Below the pieces are notes generated by a model. That model was not told the origin of the DNA. It worked only from the letters and a program-made list of their open reading frames with translations, and searched no databases. From NCBI GenBank assembly GCA_958296295.1, contig OY282460.1, positions 4,200,291 to 4,264,290 of the forward strand: a stretch of 64,000 nt of DNA, read 5' to 3'. Made by a program: the position numbers and the translations under genes. Within the stretch, counting starts at the first letter, position 1; every line of letters starts with the position of its first letter. Source of the DNA: an uncultured Pseudomonadales bacterium (GTDB lineage: Bacteria; Pseudomonadota; Gammaproteobacteria; Pseudomonadales; Azotimanducaceae). Below are positions 35,130 to 47,746 of this stretch, one piece after another.

Positions 35130-36794
35130 GTGAACGGCTATGAACTCATCGCCCACTGTCTGAAGGCGGAAGGCGTTTCTTGGATGCCTTGCTTCCCGGC
35201 CAATCCGCTCATTGAAGCGGCGGCGCGGGTTGGCATTCGCCCGCTGGTCTTCCGCCAAGAACGCGGTGGCATCAATGCGGCCGACGGCTACGCCCGGCAA
35301 ACGCGCGGCGCCCCGCCCGGCGTCTTCGCTTCGCAGTCCGGGCCGGGCGTCGAGAACTCCTTCGGCGGCATCGCACAGGCCTGGGGCGAAGCCGTGCCGC
35401 TGGTGTTCCTGCCCGGTGGCGCCGGCATCGGCGGCTACGACGTGCGTCCCAATTTCTCCGCCCGGAAGAACTACGCCTCGGTGACCAAGCTGGCCCTTTC
35501 CATCGACCGCGTCGATCGCACCGCCACGCAGATTCGTCGCGCCTTCCACACCGCGCGCCAAGGCCGACCAGGGCCCGTGCTGGTGGAGATGCACGGCGAC
35601 GTGCTCGGTCAGGAAGCGCCGGCCGGCGCCGCCGAGCGCTACCGACCTTCCACCACGATGCGCTCCGCGCCGGCCCGCGGCGACGTGCGGGATGCGGTTC
35701 GGCAACTGCTCAAGGCCAACAAGCCGGTCATCTGGGCCGGCCAAGGCGTCCTTTACGCCGACGCCTGCGCCGAGTTGAAAGCGCTGGCCGAGCTGGCGCA
35801 GATTCCCGTCCTGACCACGATGCAGGCCAAGAGCGCCTTCCCGGACGACCATCCTCTGGCGCTCGGTTCGGCCAACCACACCGCGCCGAAAGCGGTGTTC
35901 AAGTGGCTCGGCGAAGCCGACCTGGTGCTGGCCATCGGCTCCGGCCTCACCCGCACGAGTTTCGGCCTCGCCATCCCGGACGGCAAGTTCCTCATCCACG
36001 CCAACGCCTCCGCCGAGGACATCAACAAGGACTACGCCGCCGACATCGGCTTGGTGGGCGACGCCAAGCTCACCTTGGAGGCCATGTTGGACGAGGTGAA
36101 GGCCGCGGTAGGCGAGAACGGCCGAGCCCAAGACGGGGAAACAACCGGCGCCATCGCGGCCACGAAAGCCGCATGGCTGCAGGAATGGGCGCCCCTTCTG
36201 GACTCGGACGAGGTGCCCGTCAACCCCTACCGCGTGATCCGCGAGATCAACCGCCACGTGGACCACAAGAACACGGTGCTCACCCACGACGCCGGCAACC
36301 CTCGCGATCAGATCATGCCCTTCTACTTCGCAACCGCGCCGCACGGCTACATCGGCTGGGGCAAGACTACGCACCTCGGCTACGGCATCCCCCTCGCCAT
36401 CGGCGCGAAGATGGCGGATCCGGCCAAGTTCTGCATGAACTTCATGGGCGATCTGGCGTTCGGACACACCGGCATGGAAATCGAAACCGCGGTGCGGGCG
36501 GACCTTCCCATCACCTCGGTGGTCATCAACAACCTGACCATGGGCGGCTACGACGCGAAAATGCCGGTGGCGATGGAGCGCTACGGCGTCGGCAACCAAT
36601 CCGGCGACTACGCCGGCGTGGCGCGCGCCCTCGGCGCCGAGGGCATTCACGTCAAGGAACCCGCGGCCATCGGCCCCGCGCTCGAAGCCGCCAAACGCGC
36701 CAACGCCGAAGGCCGCACCGCGGTGGTAGAGATTCGCACACGGCAGGACACCCGCTTCTCGGCCTATCCGGCGCTGCTGAAGCGCACCGCGTAA
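35130..36794 (+). CDS. Thiamine-diphosphate-dependent enzyme (acetolactate synthase-like)
   Basis: The 554-residue protein has the three-domain ThDP layout: N-terminal Pyr domain with the catalytic Glu in VFRQERGGINAADGYAR, a central TH3 domain, and a C-terminal PP domain. The ThDP/metal motif reads GDLAFGHTGME...NN rather than the usual GDG, a conservative but uncommon change. It is not a close match to IlvB/AlsS and no small regulatory subunit follows, so the reaction is open. GTG at 35130 has AAAAGGAG upstream. Confidence 0.85.
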   Translation: MNGYELIAHCLKAEGVSWMPCFPANPLIEAAARVGIRPLVFRQERGGINAADGYARQTRGAPPGVFASQSGPGVENSFGGIAQAWGEAVPLVFLPGGAGIGGYDVRPNFSARKNYASVTKLALSIDRVDRTATQIRRAFHTARQGRPGPVLVEMHGDVLGQEAPAGAAERYRPSTTMRSAPARGDVRDAVRQLLKANKPVIWAGQGVLYADACAELKALAELAQIPVLTTMQAKSAFPDDHPLALGSANHTAPKAVFKWLGEADLVLAIGSGLTRTSFGLAIPDGKFLIHANASAEDINKDYAADIGLVGDAKLTLEAMLDEVKAAVGENGRAQDGETTGAIAATKAAWLQEWAPLLDSDEVPVNPYRVIREINRHVDHKNTVLTHDAGNPRDQIMPFYFATAPHGYIGWGKTTHLGYGIPLAIGAKMADPAKFCMNFMGDLAFGHTGMEIETAVRADLPITSVVINNLTMGGYDAKMPVAMERYGVGNQSGDYAGVARALGAEGIHVKEPAAIGPALEAAKRANAEGRTAVVEIRTRQDTRFSAYPALLKRTA

Positions 36795-36880
36795 CCCAAG
36801 AGTTCACGCGAAGGCGGGCGTGGCGGTCTATTTGGCGTTGCAATCCGGCTGCGAACGCCTAAGATTGGCGCAGGCGTCCG

Positions 36881-36900
36881 GCCGCTTGGAGTCAAGCGGC
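36881..36900 (+). terminator. Hairpin between the ThDP-enzyme gene and glnII
   Basis: GCCGCTTG and CAAGCGGC form a perfect 8-bp stem with a GAGT loop. There is no T-run; it may act as a weak terminator or as a stability element ahead of the glutamine synthetase gene. Confidence 0.4.
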
Positions 36901-36955
36901 TAGGGCGCAAGCGCGATGAACGTTTACTAGAGGAGCCCAGAGGAGCACCGAGGGG

Positions 36956-37963
36956 ATGAAAAGCAAGTTGGAATACATCTGGCTGGACGGCTTCCAGCCC
37001 ACCCAGAGCCTGCGCGGCAAGACGCGCGTGGAGACGGATTTCAGTGGCCGGCTGGAAGACTGCCCGGTGTGGTCGTTCGACGGCAGTTCGACGGAACAGG
37101 CGGAGGGCGGCGCGTCCGACTGTCTGCTAAAACCCGTGGCCTTGTATCCGGACCCCGGCCGCAGAAACGGCTTCTTGGTCATGACGGAAGTGCTGAATGC
37201 GGACGGCACGCCGCACGAATCCAACGGGCGCGCCACCATCGAGGACGACGACGACGACTTCTGGTTCGGCTTCGAGCAGGAGTACTTCCTGTGGGACACG
37301 CGCACCAACCTGCCGCCGGGCTTCCCGGTGGGCGGCTACCCCGGGCCGCAAGGCGCCTACTACTGCTCCGTTGGCGCCCGCAACGCCTACGGCCGCGACT
37401 GCGTGGACGATCATCTGGACATGTGCGTAGAGGCCGGCATCAACCTGGAGGGCATCAACGCCGAAGTGGCCGCCGGCCAGTGGGAGTTCCAGGTGTTCGC
37501 CAAGGGGGCGGCCCGCGCCGGCGACGAAACCTGGATGGCCCGCTACTTGGCGGAGCGCGTCGGCGAGAAGTACGGCCTCTCCATCAACTGGCACCCGAAG
37601 CCGGTGCAAGGCGACTGGAACGGCTCCGGGATGCACGCGAACTTCTCCAACGGCGTCATGCGCGAATCCGGCGAGGAAGAGACCTTCACCAAGATCTGCG
37701 AACACTTCGGCAAGAACATCAGCCGCCACATCGCGGTGTACGGCGCCGACAACGACTTGCGCCTCACCGGCTTGCACGAGACGCAGTCCATCGACAAGTT
37801 CAACTACGGCATCTCGGACCGCGGCGCATCCATCCGCATCCCCATCGCCACCATAGAGGACGGCTGGAAAGGCCGGCTGGAAGACCGACGCCCCGCCTCC
37901 AACGCCGACCCGTACAAAGTGGCCGCCGCCATCGTGAAGACCACGAAAGAGGCTTTGGGATAG
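36956..37963 (+). CDS. glnII: Type II (eukaryotic-like) glutamine synthetase
   Basis: The 335-residue enzyme has the GSII pattern: EYIWLDGFQPTQSLRGKTR, VWSFDGSSTEQAEG, the FGFEQEYFLWD metal site, and GDWNGSGMHANFS. GSII is a decamer without adenylylation control and is found in eukaryotes and a subset of bacteria (rhizobia, Streptomyces, some gammaproteobacteria), usually alongside GSI. No GlnB or GSI gene is nearby. ATG at 36956 has AGAGGAGCACCGAGGGG upstream. Two strong hairpins follow. Confidence 0.93.
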   Translation: MKSKLEYIWLDGFQPTQSLRGKTRVETDFSGRLEDCPVWSFDGSSTEQAEGGASDCLLKPVALYPDPGRRNGFLVMTEVLNADGTPHESNGRATIEDDDDDFWFGFEQEYFLWDTRTNLPPGFPVGGYPGPQGAYYCSVGARNAYGRDCVDDHLDMCVEAGINLEGINAEVAAGQWEFQVFAKGAARAGDETWMARYLAERVGEKYGLSINWHPKPVQGDWNGSGMHANFSNGVMRESGEEETFTKICEHFGKNISRHIAVYGADNDLRLTGLHETQSIDKFNYGISDRGASIRIPIATIEDGWKGRLEDRRPASNADPYKVAAAIVKTTKEALG

Positions 37964-37970
37964 GCGCCCG

Positions 37971-37988
37971 CGCGCCCTTTCGGGCGCG
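37971..37988 (+). terminator. First hairpin after glnII
   Basis: CGCGCCC and GGGCGCG flank a 4-base loop (TTTC), a 7-bp GC stem that begins 7 bases after the stop. Confidence 0.6.
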
Positions 37989-37991
37989 TTG

Positions 37992-38013
37992 GCAGTTTGC
38001 TTCAGCAAACTGC
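37992..38013. terminator. Second hairpin after glnII
   Basis: GCAGTTTGCT and AGCAAACTGC are perfect reverse complements separated by two bases. Together with the first hairpin it separates glnII from the convergent LLM oxidoreductase gene. Confidence 0.6.
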
Positions 38014-38065
38014 TGCGCGGGGACCGGTGTGCGCCTCCTGGCGAATTTCGGGAAGGCTTGCCGCC

Positions 38066-38941
38066 TTAGGCGGTAGTCGGTTCGCGCACGGCCTCGAAAA
38101 ACTCGCCGGCGGCGGCCAAGTGCGCATCGACGGTTCCGTTGCCGGCGTTGTGCGTGGCGATGGCCAAATGCGTGCAGCCGAGATCGCGCCAGCGTGAGGC
38201 GTGAATGCGCCAGCGGTCGGGGTTGCCGCCGCGGTACTGCGCTTGGGCTTGCACGCCAAAGCCCCGCCACGGCAAACCGGCCGCCTCGCGGTGCGATTTG
38301 ATCTGCCGCAGCGCGTTCGCCGAAGCCTCGTTCGGCCCGCCGAGCGGGAACCAGCCATCGCCCAGCGTTGCGCAGCGCTTGAGAAGCGCCGGCGCAATGC
38401 CGCCGAACCAGATGGGTATGTCTTGCCGCGGACGCGGCAGGATGCCGGCTTGGGTGATGCGATGATATTCGCCGGCGTAGGTGAGGCTTTCCGACGACCA
38501 TAGCTGGCGCAACACGTGTACTTGCTCCGTTTGCCGCCGTCCGCGCGCCGCGAACGGCACGGCCAAGGCTTCGTACTCCACCTCGTTCCACCCGGTGCCG
38601 ATGCCCAAGCGGAAGCGGTTGCCCGACAGGATGGCCAGTTCCGCCGCCTGCTTCGCCACCAGCGCGGTCTGGCGCTGCGGCAGGATGAGCACGCATGTGG
38701 CGAACTCGATGCGAGTCGTGAGTGCCGCCATGAACGAGAAAACGGTGAACGGTTCGTGAAAGGCCACGTCCTTGTCGTAGGGCCCGCGCCAACCGCCCGG
38801 CCGATTCGGATCGGCGCCGAGCACATGGTCGTAGATGAGCATGTGGTCCGCCCCCAACTCCTCCGCGCCGATCGCATATGCCTTGATGGCACCCGGGTCC
38901 GTGCCGATTTCGTGATGCGGAAAGACGATGCCAAGCTTCAT
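38066..38941 (-). CDS. LLM-class (possibly F420-dependent) oxidoreductase
   Basis: The 291-residue TIM-barrel protein starts KLGIVFPHHEIGTDPGAI and contains LGADHMLIYDHV, RIEFATCVLILPQR, RFRLGIGTGWNEVEYEA and IPIWFGG, which is the F420-type luciferase-like monooxygenase pattern rather than the FMN LuxA type. Together with fbiC at 3.4 kb this suggests real use of F420, though cofactor choice cannot be proven by sequence. ATG at 38939-38941 has a weak Shine-Dalgarno (GGAGGCCAC). Substrate unknown. Confidence 0.85.
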   Translation of the reverse strand: MKLGIVFPHHEIGTDPGAIKAYAIGAEELGADHMLIYDHVLGADPNRPGGWRGPYDKDVAFHEPFTVFSFMAALTTRIEFATCVLILPQRQTALVAKQAAELAILSGNRFRLGIGTGWNEVEYEALAVPFAARGRRQTEQVHVLRQLWSSESLTYAGEYHRITQAGILPRPRQDIPIWFGGIAPALLKRCATLGDGWFPLGGPNEASANALRQIKSHREAAGLPWRGFGVQAQAQYRGGNPDRWRIHASRWRDLGCTHLAIATHNAGNGTVDAHLAAAGEFFEAVREPTTA

Positions 38942-39116
38942 GTGGCCTCCGAGCATGCAAAGCGGTGCAGCGTAGTTTGACGAGTACGCCTTGGCAAACG
39001 CGCCCCTGCCGGATTCGACTCGAAAGCCTTGTTGACGTCTGACGCGGCACACGCCAACCGGCGGCGAACGCGCGTAACACGCACACTTGGGTACGTGCCC
39101 GGCGTTCGCTTCGCCC

Positions 39117-39902
39117 CTAACGCAAGCGCCACTGCGGCGGGCGTTTCTCCGCGAAGGCACGGGCGCCTTCCACGGCATCTTCGGACGACCACACGGATTC
39201 GATCAGCATGGCGCCCATGCGACGACCGTAATCGAGTGGCGTTTCCAGCCCCAAGTGCGCCAGTTTGCGCGTCGCGCGAACGGCCAGTGGCGCGTTGCCG
39301 GCGATGGTTTCGGCCATCTGAACGGCGGTATCGAGCAGGTCTGGCAGCGGCACCACCCGCGTCACCAAGCCGATTCGCAGCGCTTCCTCGGCTCGCACCG
39401 GCTCGCCGGACAGCAGCAGCCACATCGCATTGGAAAGGCCGACCAAGCGCGGCAGATTGAACGAGCCCCCCGGCGGACAAAGCCCCACCTTCACTTCCGC
39501 CAGCGCCATGTGCGCGTTCTGCGAGCAGATGCGAATGTCGCAGGCAAGCGCCTTTTCAAGGCCGCCGCCGTATGCCGCGCCGTTGATCGCGGCGATCGTG
39601 GGCTTGCCGTGATCGGCGGCGACGCGCTCGAAGCGGGAGATGGCGCCGGTGCTGCGAGCGCTTGGGCTGGTGGTGGCCCCGGCCTCTTCCTCGGCGGCCT
39701 CTTTGAGGTCACGACCAGCGCAGAAGGCGCGGTCGCCGGCACCGGTGTAGATGCCGAGCCAAACGTCGTCGTCGGCCACGAACTCGGCCTCCGCGTCGCG
39801 CAATTCGGCGCTCAGCTCGCGACCCAGCGCGTTCATGCGCTCGGGCCGATTCAAGGTGATGATGGCGACGTGACCGCGCTTCTCGTAAGTGACATAGGCC
39901 AA
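39117..39902 (-). CDS. Enoyl-CoA hydratase/isomerase family protein
   Basis: The 261-residue crotonase-fold protein reads AIITLNRPERMNALG, RAFCAGRDLKEA (first oxyanion strand), AINGAAYGGGLEKALACD (second) and ALAEVKVGLCPPGGS. The second-site Glu after GGSFNLPRLVG is not obvious, so the reaction may be hydration or isomerisation. TTG at 39900-39902 gives the normal family length; a longer start at ATG 39960-39962 is possible but the extra residues are not conserved-looking. It follows the REase remnant on the same strand. Confidence 0.85.
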   Translation of the reverse strand: MAYVTYEKRGHVAIITLNRPERMNALGRELSAELRDAEAEFVADDDVWLGIYTGAGDRAFCAGRDLKEAAEEEAGATTSPSARSTGAISRFERVAADHGKPTIAAINGAAYGGGLEKALACDIRICSQNAHMALAEVKVGLCPPGGSFNLPRLVGLSNAMWLLLSGEPVRAEEALRIGLVTRVVPLPDLLDTAVQMAETIAGNAPLAVRATRKLAHLGLETPLDYGRRMGAMLIESVWSSEDAVEGARAFAEKRPPQWRLR

Positions 39903-40034
39903 GGGAGGTCCCTGTTCGAGTCGGAATGGCCGGCCAACGTAGCACAGGCCGTTGTGGGGCATCGAGCCGCTGGCATCGGCGGACCGGCTGCCGCGAAACA
40001 GGAGTGCGGCTGTCACGGGCGATTGGAGTAGAGA

Positions 40035-40402
40035 TCATGGTGCGACGCCGAGTAACACCAAGGGGCAACGCGGGAACACCCCGCCCTTGCCGAGTGATGT
40101 TGAGCAGGTCGCGCTCGAAGTAGGGGACGCCCGAGGACATGTGGGCTTCGAGTTCCTTCATTGGCAGCACTCCAATGCCGACGTCGATCAGATCAGAGAC
40201 GAAGAATGCCATGTGCTTGACGAAGAGGTCGTGCGCGAAGGCGTATTTGCCGAACTGCCACCTCCACTGCCACCCGGTCCTTGACGAAATCGGTTTGGTT
40301 GTAGGAACGAATCGGCGTAAGACCGGCTTCCACAATCGCGTCTCGCTGCGCGGCCGCATCCAAGCTGTATATCCGCTTGACTACCTGCGCGTCCGAAGTC
40401 AC
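40035..40402 (-). pseudogene. BglII-like restriction endonuclease, frameshifted
   Basis: Three frames together give SLDAAAQRDAIVEAGL, SYNQTDFVKDRVAVEV, then FGKYAFAHDLFVKHMAFFV, PMKELEAHMSSGVPYFERDL and finally VLLGVAP-stop. This order matches the BglII/BstYI-type endonuclease family, including the catalytic-core EVQFGKY region, here broken. Two single-base insertions (in the EV-QFGK and LPL-VLL joints) kill the gene. It lies after nrdB, while a cognate-looking methyltransferase is between nrdA and nrdB. Confidence 0.7.
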
Positions 40403-40620
40403 GAAGAAGGACTGCCGCTGATCTTGCCAGCCGTGCGCGCCTCAAAGCCCATTGCAATGGCTTTGTTCATGGATTTGGGGGAGTACAGTAACTGCCCTTG
40501 GCGAGATTTCTCTTGCGAGACCTTGCCAGTGCGGTTGTGGAACCGCCAAGGCGGGTCCGCGAGAATCGTGGAGAACCGGTTGGTGCCTGCTTCGGCAAGC
40601 AACTCGCCGGCCGCAGACAT
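40399..40620 (-). pseudogene. Truncated MT-A70 family adenine methyltransferase
   Basis: Starting at ATG 40618-40620 the frame reads TNRFSTILADPPWRFHNRTGK, with the DPPW catalytic motif of MT-A70 methylases, then loses similarity (QLLYSPKSMNKA) and stops after 73 codons, running into the endonuclease remnant. Intact family members continue for about 150 residues. It begins nine bases after the nrdB stop, so a large deletion probably joined it to the REase gene. Confidence 0.6.
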
Positions 40621-40629
40621 CGTTCGGCT

Positions 40630-41973
40630 TTAGTCCCAGCTCAGCGCGCCGCCCGTTTGGTATTCCGTCACGCGGGTTTCGAAGAAGTTCTTCTCCTTCT
40701 TCAAGTCCATGATTTCGGACATCCACGGGAACGGGTTCTTGGCGCCGGCGAATTGTTCCTCCAAGCCGATCTGGGCGAGGCGGCGGTTGGCGATGAACTG
40801 CAGATACTCGGCCATGGTGTTGGCGTTCATGCCGAGCACGCCGCGTGGCATGGTGTCCTTGGCGTAGCGCGTTTCGAGTTCGGTGCCCTCGAGGATCATC
40901 CGGGTGGCTAGCGCCTGCATGTCCGCGTCCCAGAGGTGCGGGTTTTCCAGCTTGATCTGGTTGATCACGTCGATGCCGAAGTTCACGTGCATCGATTCGT
41001 CGCGCAGGATGTACTGGAACTGCTCCGAGGTGCCGGTCATCTTGTTGCGACGGCCCATGGAGAGAATCTGCGTGAAACCGCAGTAGAAGAAGATGCCCTC
41101 CATCACGCAGTAGTAGGCGATGAGGTTCTTGAGCAACGCCTTGTCGTTCTCCTCGGTGCCGGTTTGGAAGTTGGGATCGGCCAGCTCGCGCGTGTACTTG
41201 AGCGCCCAAGACGCCTTGTGCGAGACGCATGGCACCTCGTGGTACATGTTGAAAATCTCGCCTTCGTCCATGCCCAGAGACTCGATGCAGTACTGGTAGG
41301 CGTGGGTGTGGATGGCCTCCTCGAAGGCTTGGCGCAGCAAGTATTGGCGGCACTCCGGGTTGGTGACGAGCCGGTAGACGGAAAGCACCAGGTTGTTGGC
41401 AACCAGCGAATCCGCCGTGGAGAAGAAACCCAGGCTGCGCTTGACGATCGTGCGCTCGTCGTCCGAAAGACCGTGCTCGGACTTCCACAACGCCACGTCC
41501 GCCGTCATGTTGATTTCCTGCGGCATCCAGTGATTGGCGCAACCGTCGAGGTACTTCTGCCAAGCCCAATCGTATTTGAACGGCACCAGCTGATTGAGAT
41601 CCGCGCGGCAGTTGATCATGCGCTTCTGATCCACCGTGACGCGCTCGCCGGGCTCGATTTCGGATTCGCAGTCCAATCGCGCCGCCGCCGCGGCCATGGC
41701 TTGCGCCGGCCTGACTTCTGCCAGCTCCACAGCTTCCACGTCTGGCGCCATCGTCGACGCCTTCGCCGCAGTCGGCAGCCTCGGCGCGGGCTCGGCGACC
41801 GACGTCGTTCGCAGCGCGTCCTCGACAATGCTCGTATCGGCGACGGCCGCTCCGTCGCCCCGGTTGGCCAAGGCGACCGCAGGCGCCGCAGACTCCGGCA
41901 TCGCCGTTGCCATTTGCGCGACGACGGGCAGCGGCGCATCGCCTTGGTCTTCGTAGTCTTCCCAACTCAACAT
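40630..41973 (-). CDS. nrdB: Ribonucleotide reductase class Ia, beta subunit
   Basis: The 447-residue protein houses the di-iron tyrosyl radical. Iron-ligand helices are visible as RQAFEEAIHTHAYQYC, VMEGIFFYCGF and RDESMHVNFG, and the C-terminal tail that docks NrdA is present. The first 75 or so residues are a low-complexity, Ala- and Thr-rich extension not seen in standard NrdB (about 370-420 residues). ATG at 41971-41973 has AAAGGAGTTGATC upstream. A methyltransferase gene separates it from nrdA. Confidence 0.94.
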   Translation of the reverse strand: MLSWEDYEDQGDAPLPVVAQMATAMPESAAPAVALANRGDGAAVADTSIVEDALRTTSVAEPAPRLPTAAKASTMAPDVEAVELAEVRPAQAMAAAAARLDCESEIEPGERVTVDQKRMINCRADLNQLVPFKYDWAWQKYLDGCANHWMPQEINMTADVALWKSEHGLSDDERTIVKRSLGFFSTADSLVANNLVLSVYRLVTNPECRQYLLRQAFEEAIHTHAYQYCIESLGMDEGEIFNMYHEVPCVSHKASWALKYTRELADPNFQTGTEENDKALLKNLIAYYCVMEGIFFYCGFTQILSMGRRNKMTGTSEQFQYILRDESMHVNFGIDVINQIKLENPHLWDADMQALATRMILEGTELETRYAKDTMPRGVLGMNANTMAEYLQFIANRRLAQIGLEEQFAGAKNPFPWMSEIMDLKKEKNFFETRVTEYQTGGALSWD

Positions 41974-42011
41974 GATCAACTCCTTTTCAACATGCCAAAA
42001 CTCGTCCAGCG

Positions 42012-43028
42012 TCATCGGTCCGCGTTTTGCGCCATCTGCGCGTACTCGGTGTCGATGTCGATGCCAAGCCAACGTCGGCCTAGCAGTTTCGCCACCTTGG
42101 TGGTGGTGCCGGCGCCGACGAACGGATCCAGCACCAAGCCGCCCGGCGGCGAGAAAAGCCGGATAACGCGGCCCGCGAGTTCCTCCGGGAACTCGGCTTC
42201 GTGACGGTCGTTGCGGCTTACGGACCTGATTCTCCACACGCCGCGGGAGCCCCACTGCGCCCACTCGCTTGGCGTCAGCCGGTGGCGGTCGTATTGGGTG
42301 ATGCCGGGGCGCCAGAAAACGTAGATGTGCTCGAACTCGTCCACCGCGCGGTACGAATTGGAGTGCCAGCGGCTGTTCGCCCAACACGGGTCCTTGTGCC
42401 AGATGCGCTGGTCGTAGAGATAGAATCCGGCCTCTTCCGCCCACTCGGCGACCAAGCAGCCGGTCAACAGCACTTTCGTGGCCATGGACTGCTTGCCGCC
42501 GCGCACGTTGTTGTGCTCCAAGCGCCGATGAATCGTCTGCTCGCTGCACCCTAGCAGGGCGGCCAGTTCTTGGCGTTTCGCTCGCGGATGCGCCTTGCGC
42601 GCGGCAAGAACTTGCTCCCGCGTTACGGAACTGGTCTTGCGACGGACGTTGTCGGCTTGGAACTTGGGTATGGAAGCGTCGGGAAAGCACAAGATGTCGC
42701 CGATGTTGATGGCGAGGAAGCCGCCCGGCTTGACTATCCCGCTATGGCAATGGATGACGCTCCGCAGCAGTTCGCGCCAGTCGTCGAAAGACAGGTGGCG
42801 TTCGTAGGACTTGCCGACGTGGTACGGCGGCGACCAGAAGCTGAGGTCTATGCAGGCGTCGGGCAGTTGCGCCAACCGCGTTCTGGCATCGCCGGCGAGG
42901 ATGCGATCGAAAGCGTGTTGCCCGTTGGCGGCCGATGGCCCGGTCGTGCCGCCATGCGGCGCCCGTCGCAACATTCGGCCGCGGCTTTCCCTGCCGCCTG
43001 CCCCACCGGTGACCATTGCGCTTCCCAA
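42012..43028 (-). CDS. BglII-type cytosine-N4 DNA methyltransferase with internal HTH
   Basis: This protein (up to 338 residues) has the beta-class layout: catalytic SFWSPPYHVGKSYE near residue 85, then LVLDPFVGAGTTTKVA, the AdoMet site, near the C-terminus. SPPY and the match to M.BglII-type enzymes favour N4-methylcytosine. An insert contains a helix-turn-helix, RQELAALLGCSEQTIHRRLEHN, in the variable target-recognition region. It starts 15 bp after nrdA and ends 38 bp before nrdB. The start could also be ATG 43014-43016. The cognate endonuclease survives only as remnants after nrdB, so this is an orphan methylase. It appears intact. Confidence 0.85.
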   Translation of the reverse strand: MGSAMVTGGAGGRESRGRMLRRAPHGGTTGPSAANGQHAFDRILAGDARTRLAQLPDACIDLSFWSPPYHVGKSYERHLSFDDWRELLRSVIHCHSGIVKPGGFLAINIGDILCFPDASIPKFQADNVRRKTSSVTREQVLAARKAHPRAKRQELAALLGCSEQTIHRRLEHNNVRGGKQSMATKVLLTGCLVAEWAEEAGFYLYDQRIWHKDPCWANSRWHSNSYRAVDEFEHIYVFWRPGITQYDRHRLTPSEWAQWGSRGVWRIRSVSRNDRHEAEFPEELAGRVIRLFSPPGGLVLDPFVGAGTTTKVAKLLGRRWLGIDIDTEYAQMAQNADR

Positions 43029-43043
43029 GATACCGCCTTCCGC

Positions 43044-47111
<4,068 letters not shown>

Positions 47112-47383
47112 GAAGTCAATTTCCCCAAGTGGTGGGCCGCCATAGGATCCAAGGCTGCCCGAAAACTGTTAGGATGTCCAGCACAACACCTAGTGAGTGC
47201 GGGCTGGCCGCCAACGGGCCGCGCCACGCACTTCCTGGACGCCAACACGAACCTCGGCAGCCCATTTGGTTGTGGGGTCGCTTCCCACGGCCCACCAAGG
47301 TGCTGCCAACGGCGCGACCTTGGCCGCCTGCCCTGGCCGCGCTTCCTTTGCGCGCCCCCTGCGCGTGCGTGCGTCGCCGCCTA

Positions 47384-47399
47384 CCCCAACATGTAGGCG
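47384..47399 (-). promoter_or_regulatory. Candidate NrdR box 2 (promoter-distal)
   Basis: On the minus strand the 16-mer CGCCTACATGTTGGGG is close to a palindrome (CCCC-AACATGTT-GGGG with three mismatches). Its start is exactly 31 bp from box 1, the usual spacing of paired NrdR operators. Confidence 0.5.
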
Positions 47400-47414
47400 G
47401 GTGCTGGACCAAAA

Positions 47415-47430
47415 GCCCAACATGCGGTAT
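47415..47430 (-). promoter_or_regulatory. Candidate NrdR box 1 (overlapping the -10)
   Basis: On the minus strand the 16-mer ATACCGCATGTTGGGC shares CATGTTGGG with box 2 and overlaps the -10 hexamer by two bases, a position suited to repression of nrdA. Confidence 0.5.
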
Positions 47431-47457
47431 CTAATGCTCTTCGCGCCCGTTTTGCAA
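47429..47457 (-). promoter_or_regulatory. Candidate sigma70 promoter of the nrdA operon
   Basis: Read on the minus strand: -35 TTGCAA (47457-47452), 17-base spacer, -10 TTAGAT (47434-47429). It is the best promoter match upstream of nrdA and directly precedes the paired boxes. Transcription would start about 310 bases before the ATG. Confidence 0.5.
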
Positions 47458-47746
47458 GCACTTTCTTCGCTACTTTCGAAAAACCTCCCAACCCTCTGCA
47501 AGCGCCTGCTTCACAGCCCATCCGCGGCGGTTCCCACGCCTTTTGGGGATGGTTCGGTGGGAAGACTGTGGACATCCTCTGCGTAGGCTTTGGCAATCTC
47601 TCTTGGAAGCGAGCGCTTACCGTCGTCGTCCACATGTTGTGTCTTTCGCTGGACGCCCGAGCGCGCCGACGGTCCCGCGCCGTGCCACCGCCGGCCATGC
47701 CGTAAAGTAGCCGGTTCCGGCATCACCCGCCCGGAGGCCACGCGCC

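Larger units (their letters stand above)
47112..47746. other. Divergent leader region of nrdA and the GPP34 gene
   Basis: It contains the candidate nrdA promoter and tandem boxes (listed separately) and an nrdA leader of about 300 nt whose structure I cannot assign; the sequence lacks the conserved B12-box or other riboswitch cores that I could recognise. From 47460 to 47746 there is no supported gene. Confidence 0.5.

Noticed and set aside
47112..47420. Cobalamin riboswitch in the nrdA leader
   Set aside because: I could not find the B12-box core, and the downstream enzyme is class Ia, which does not use B12.
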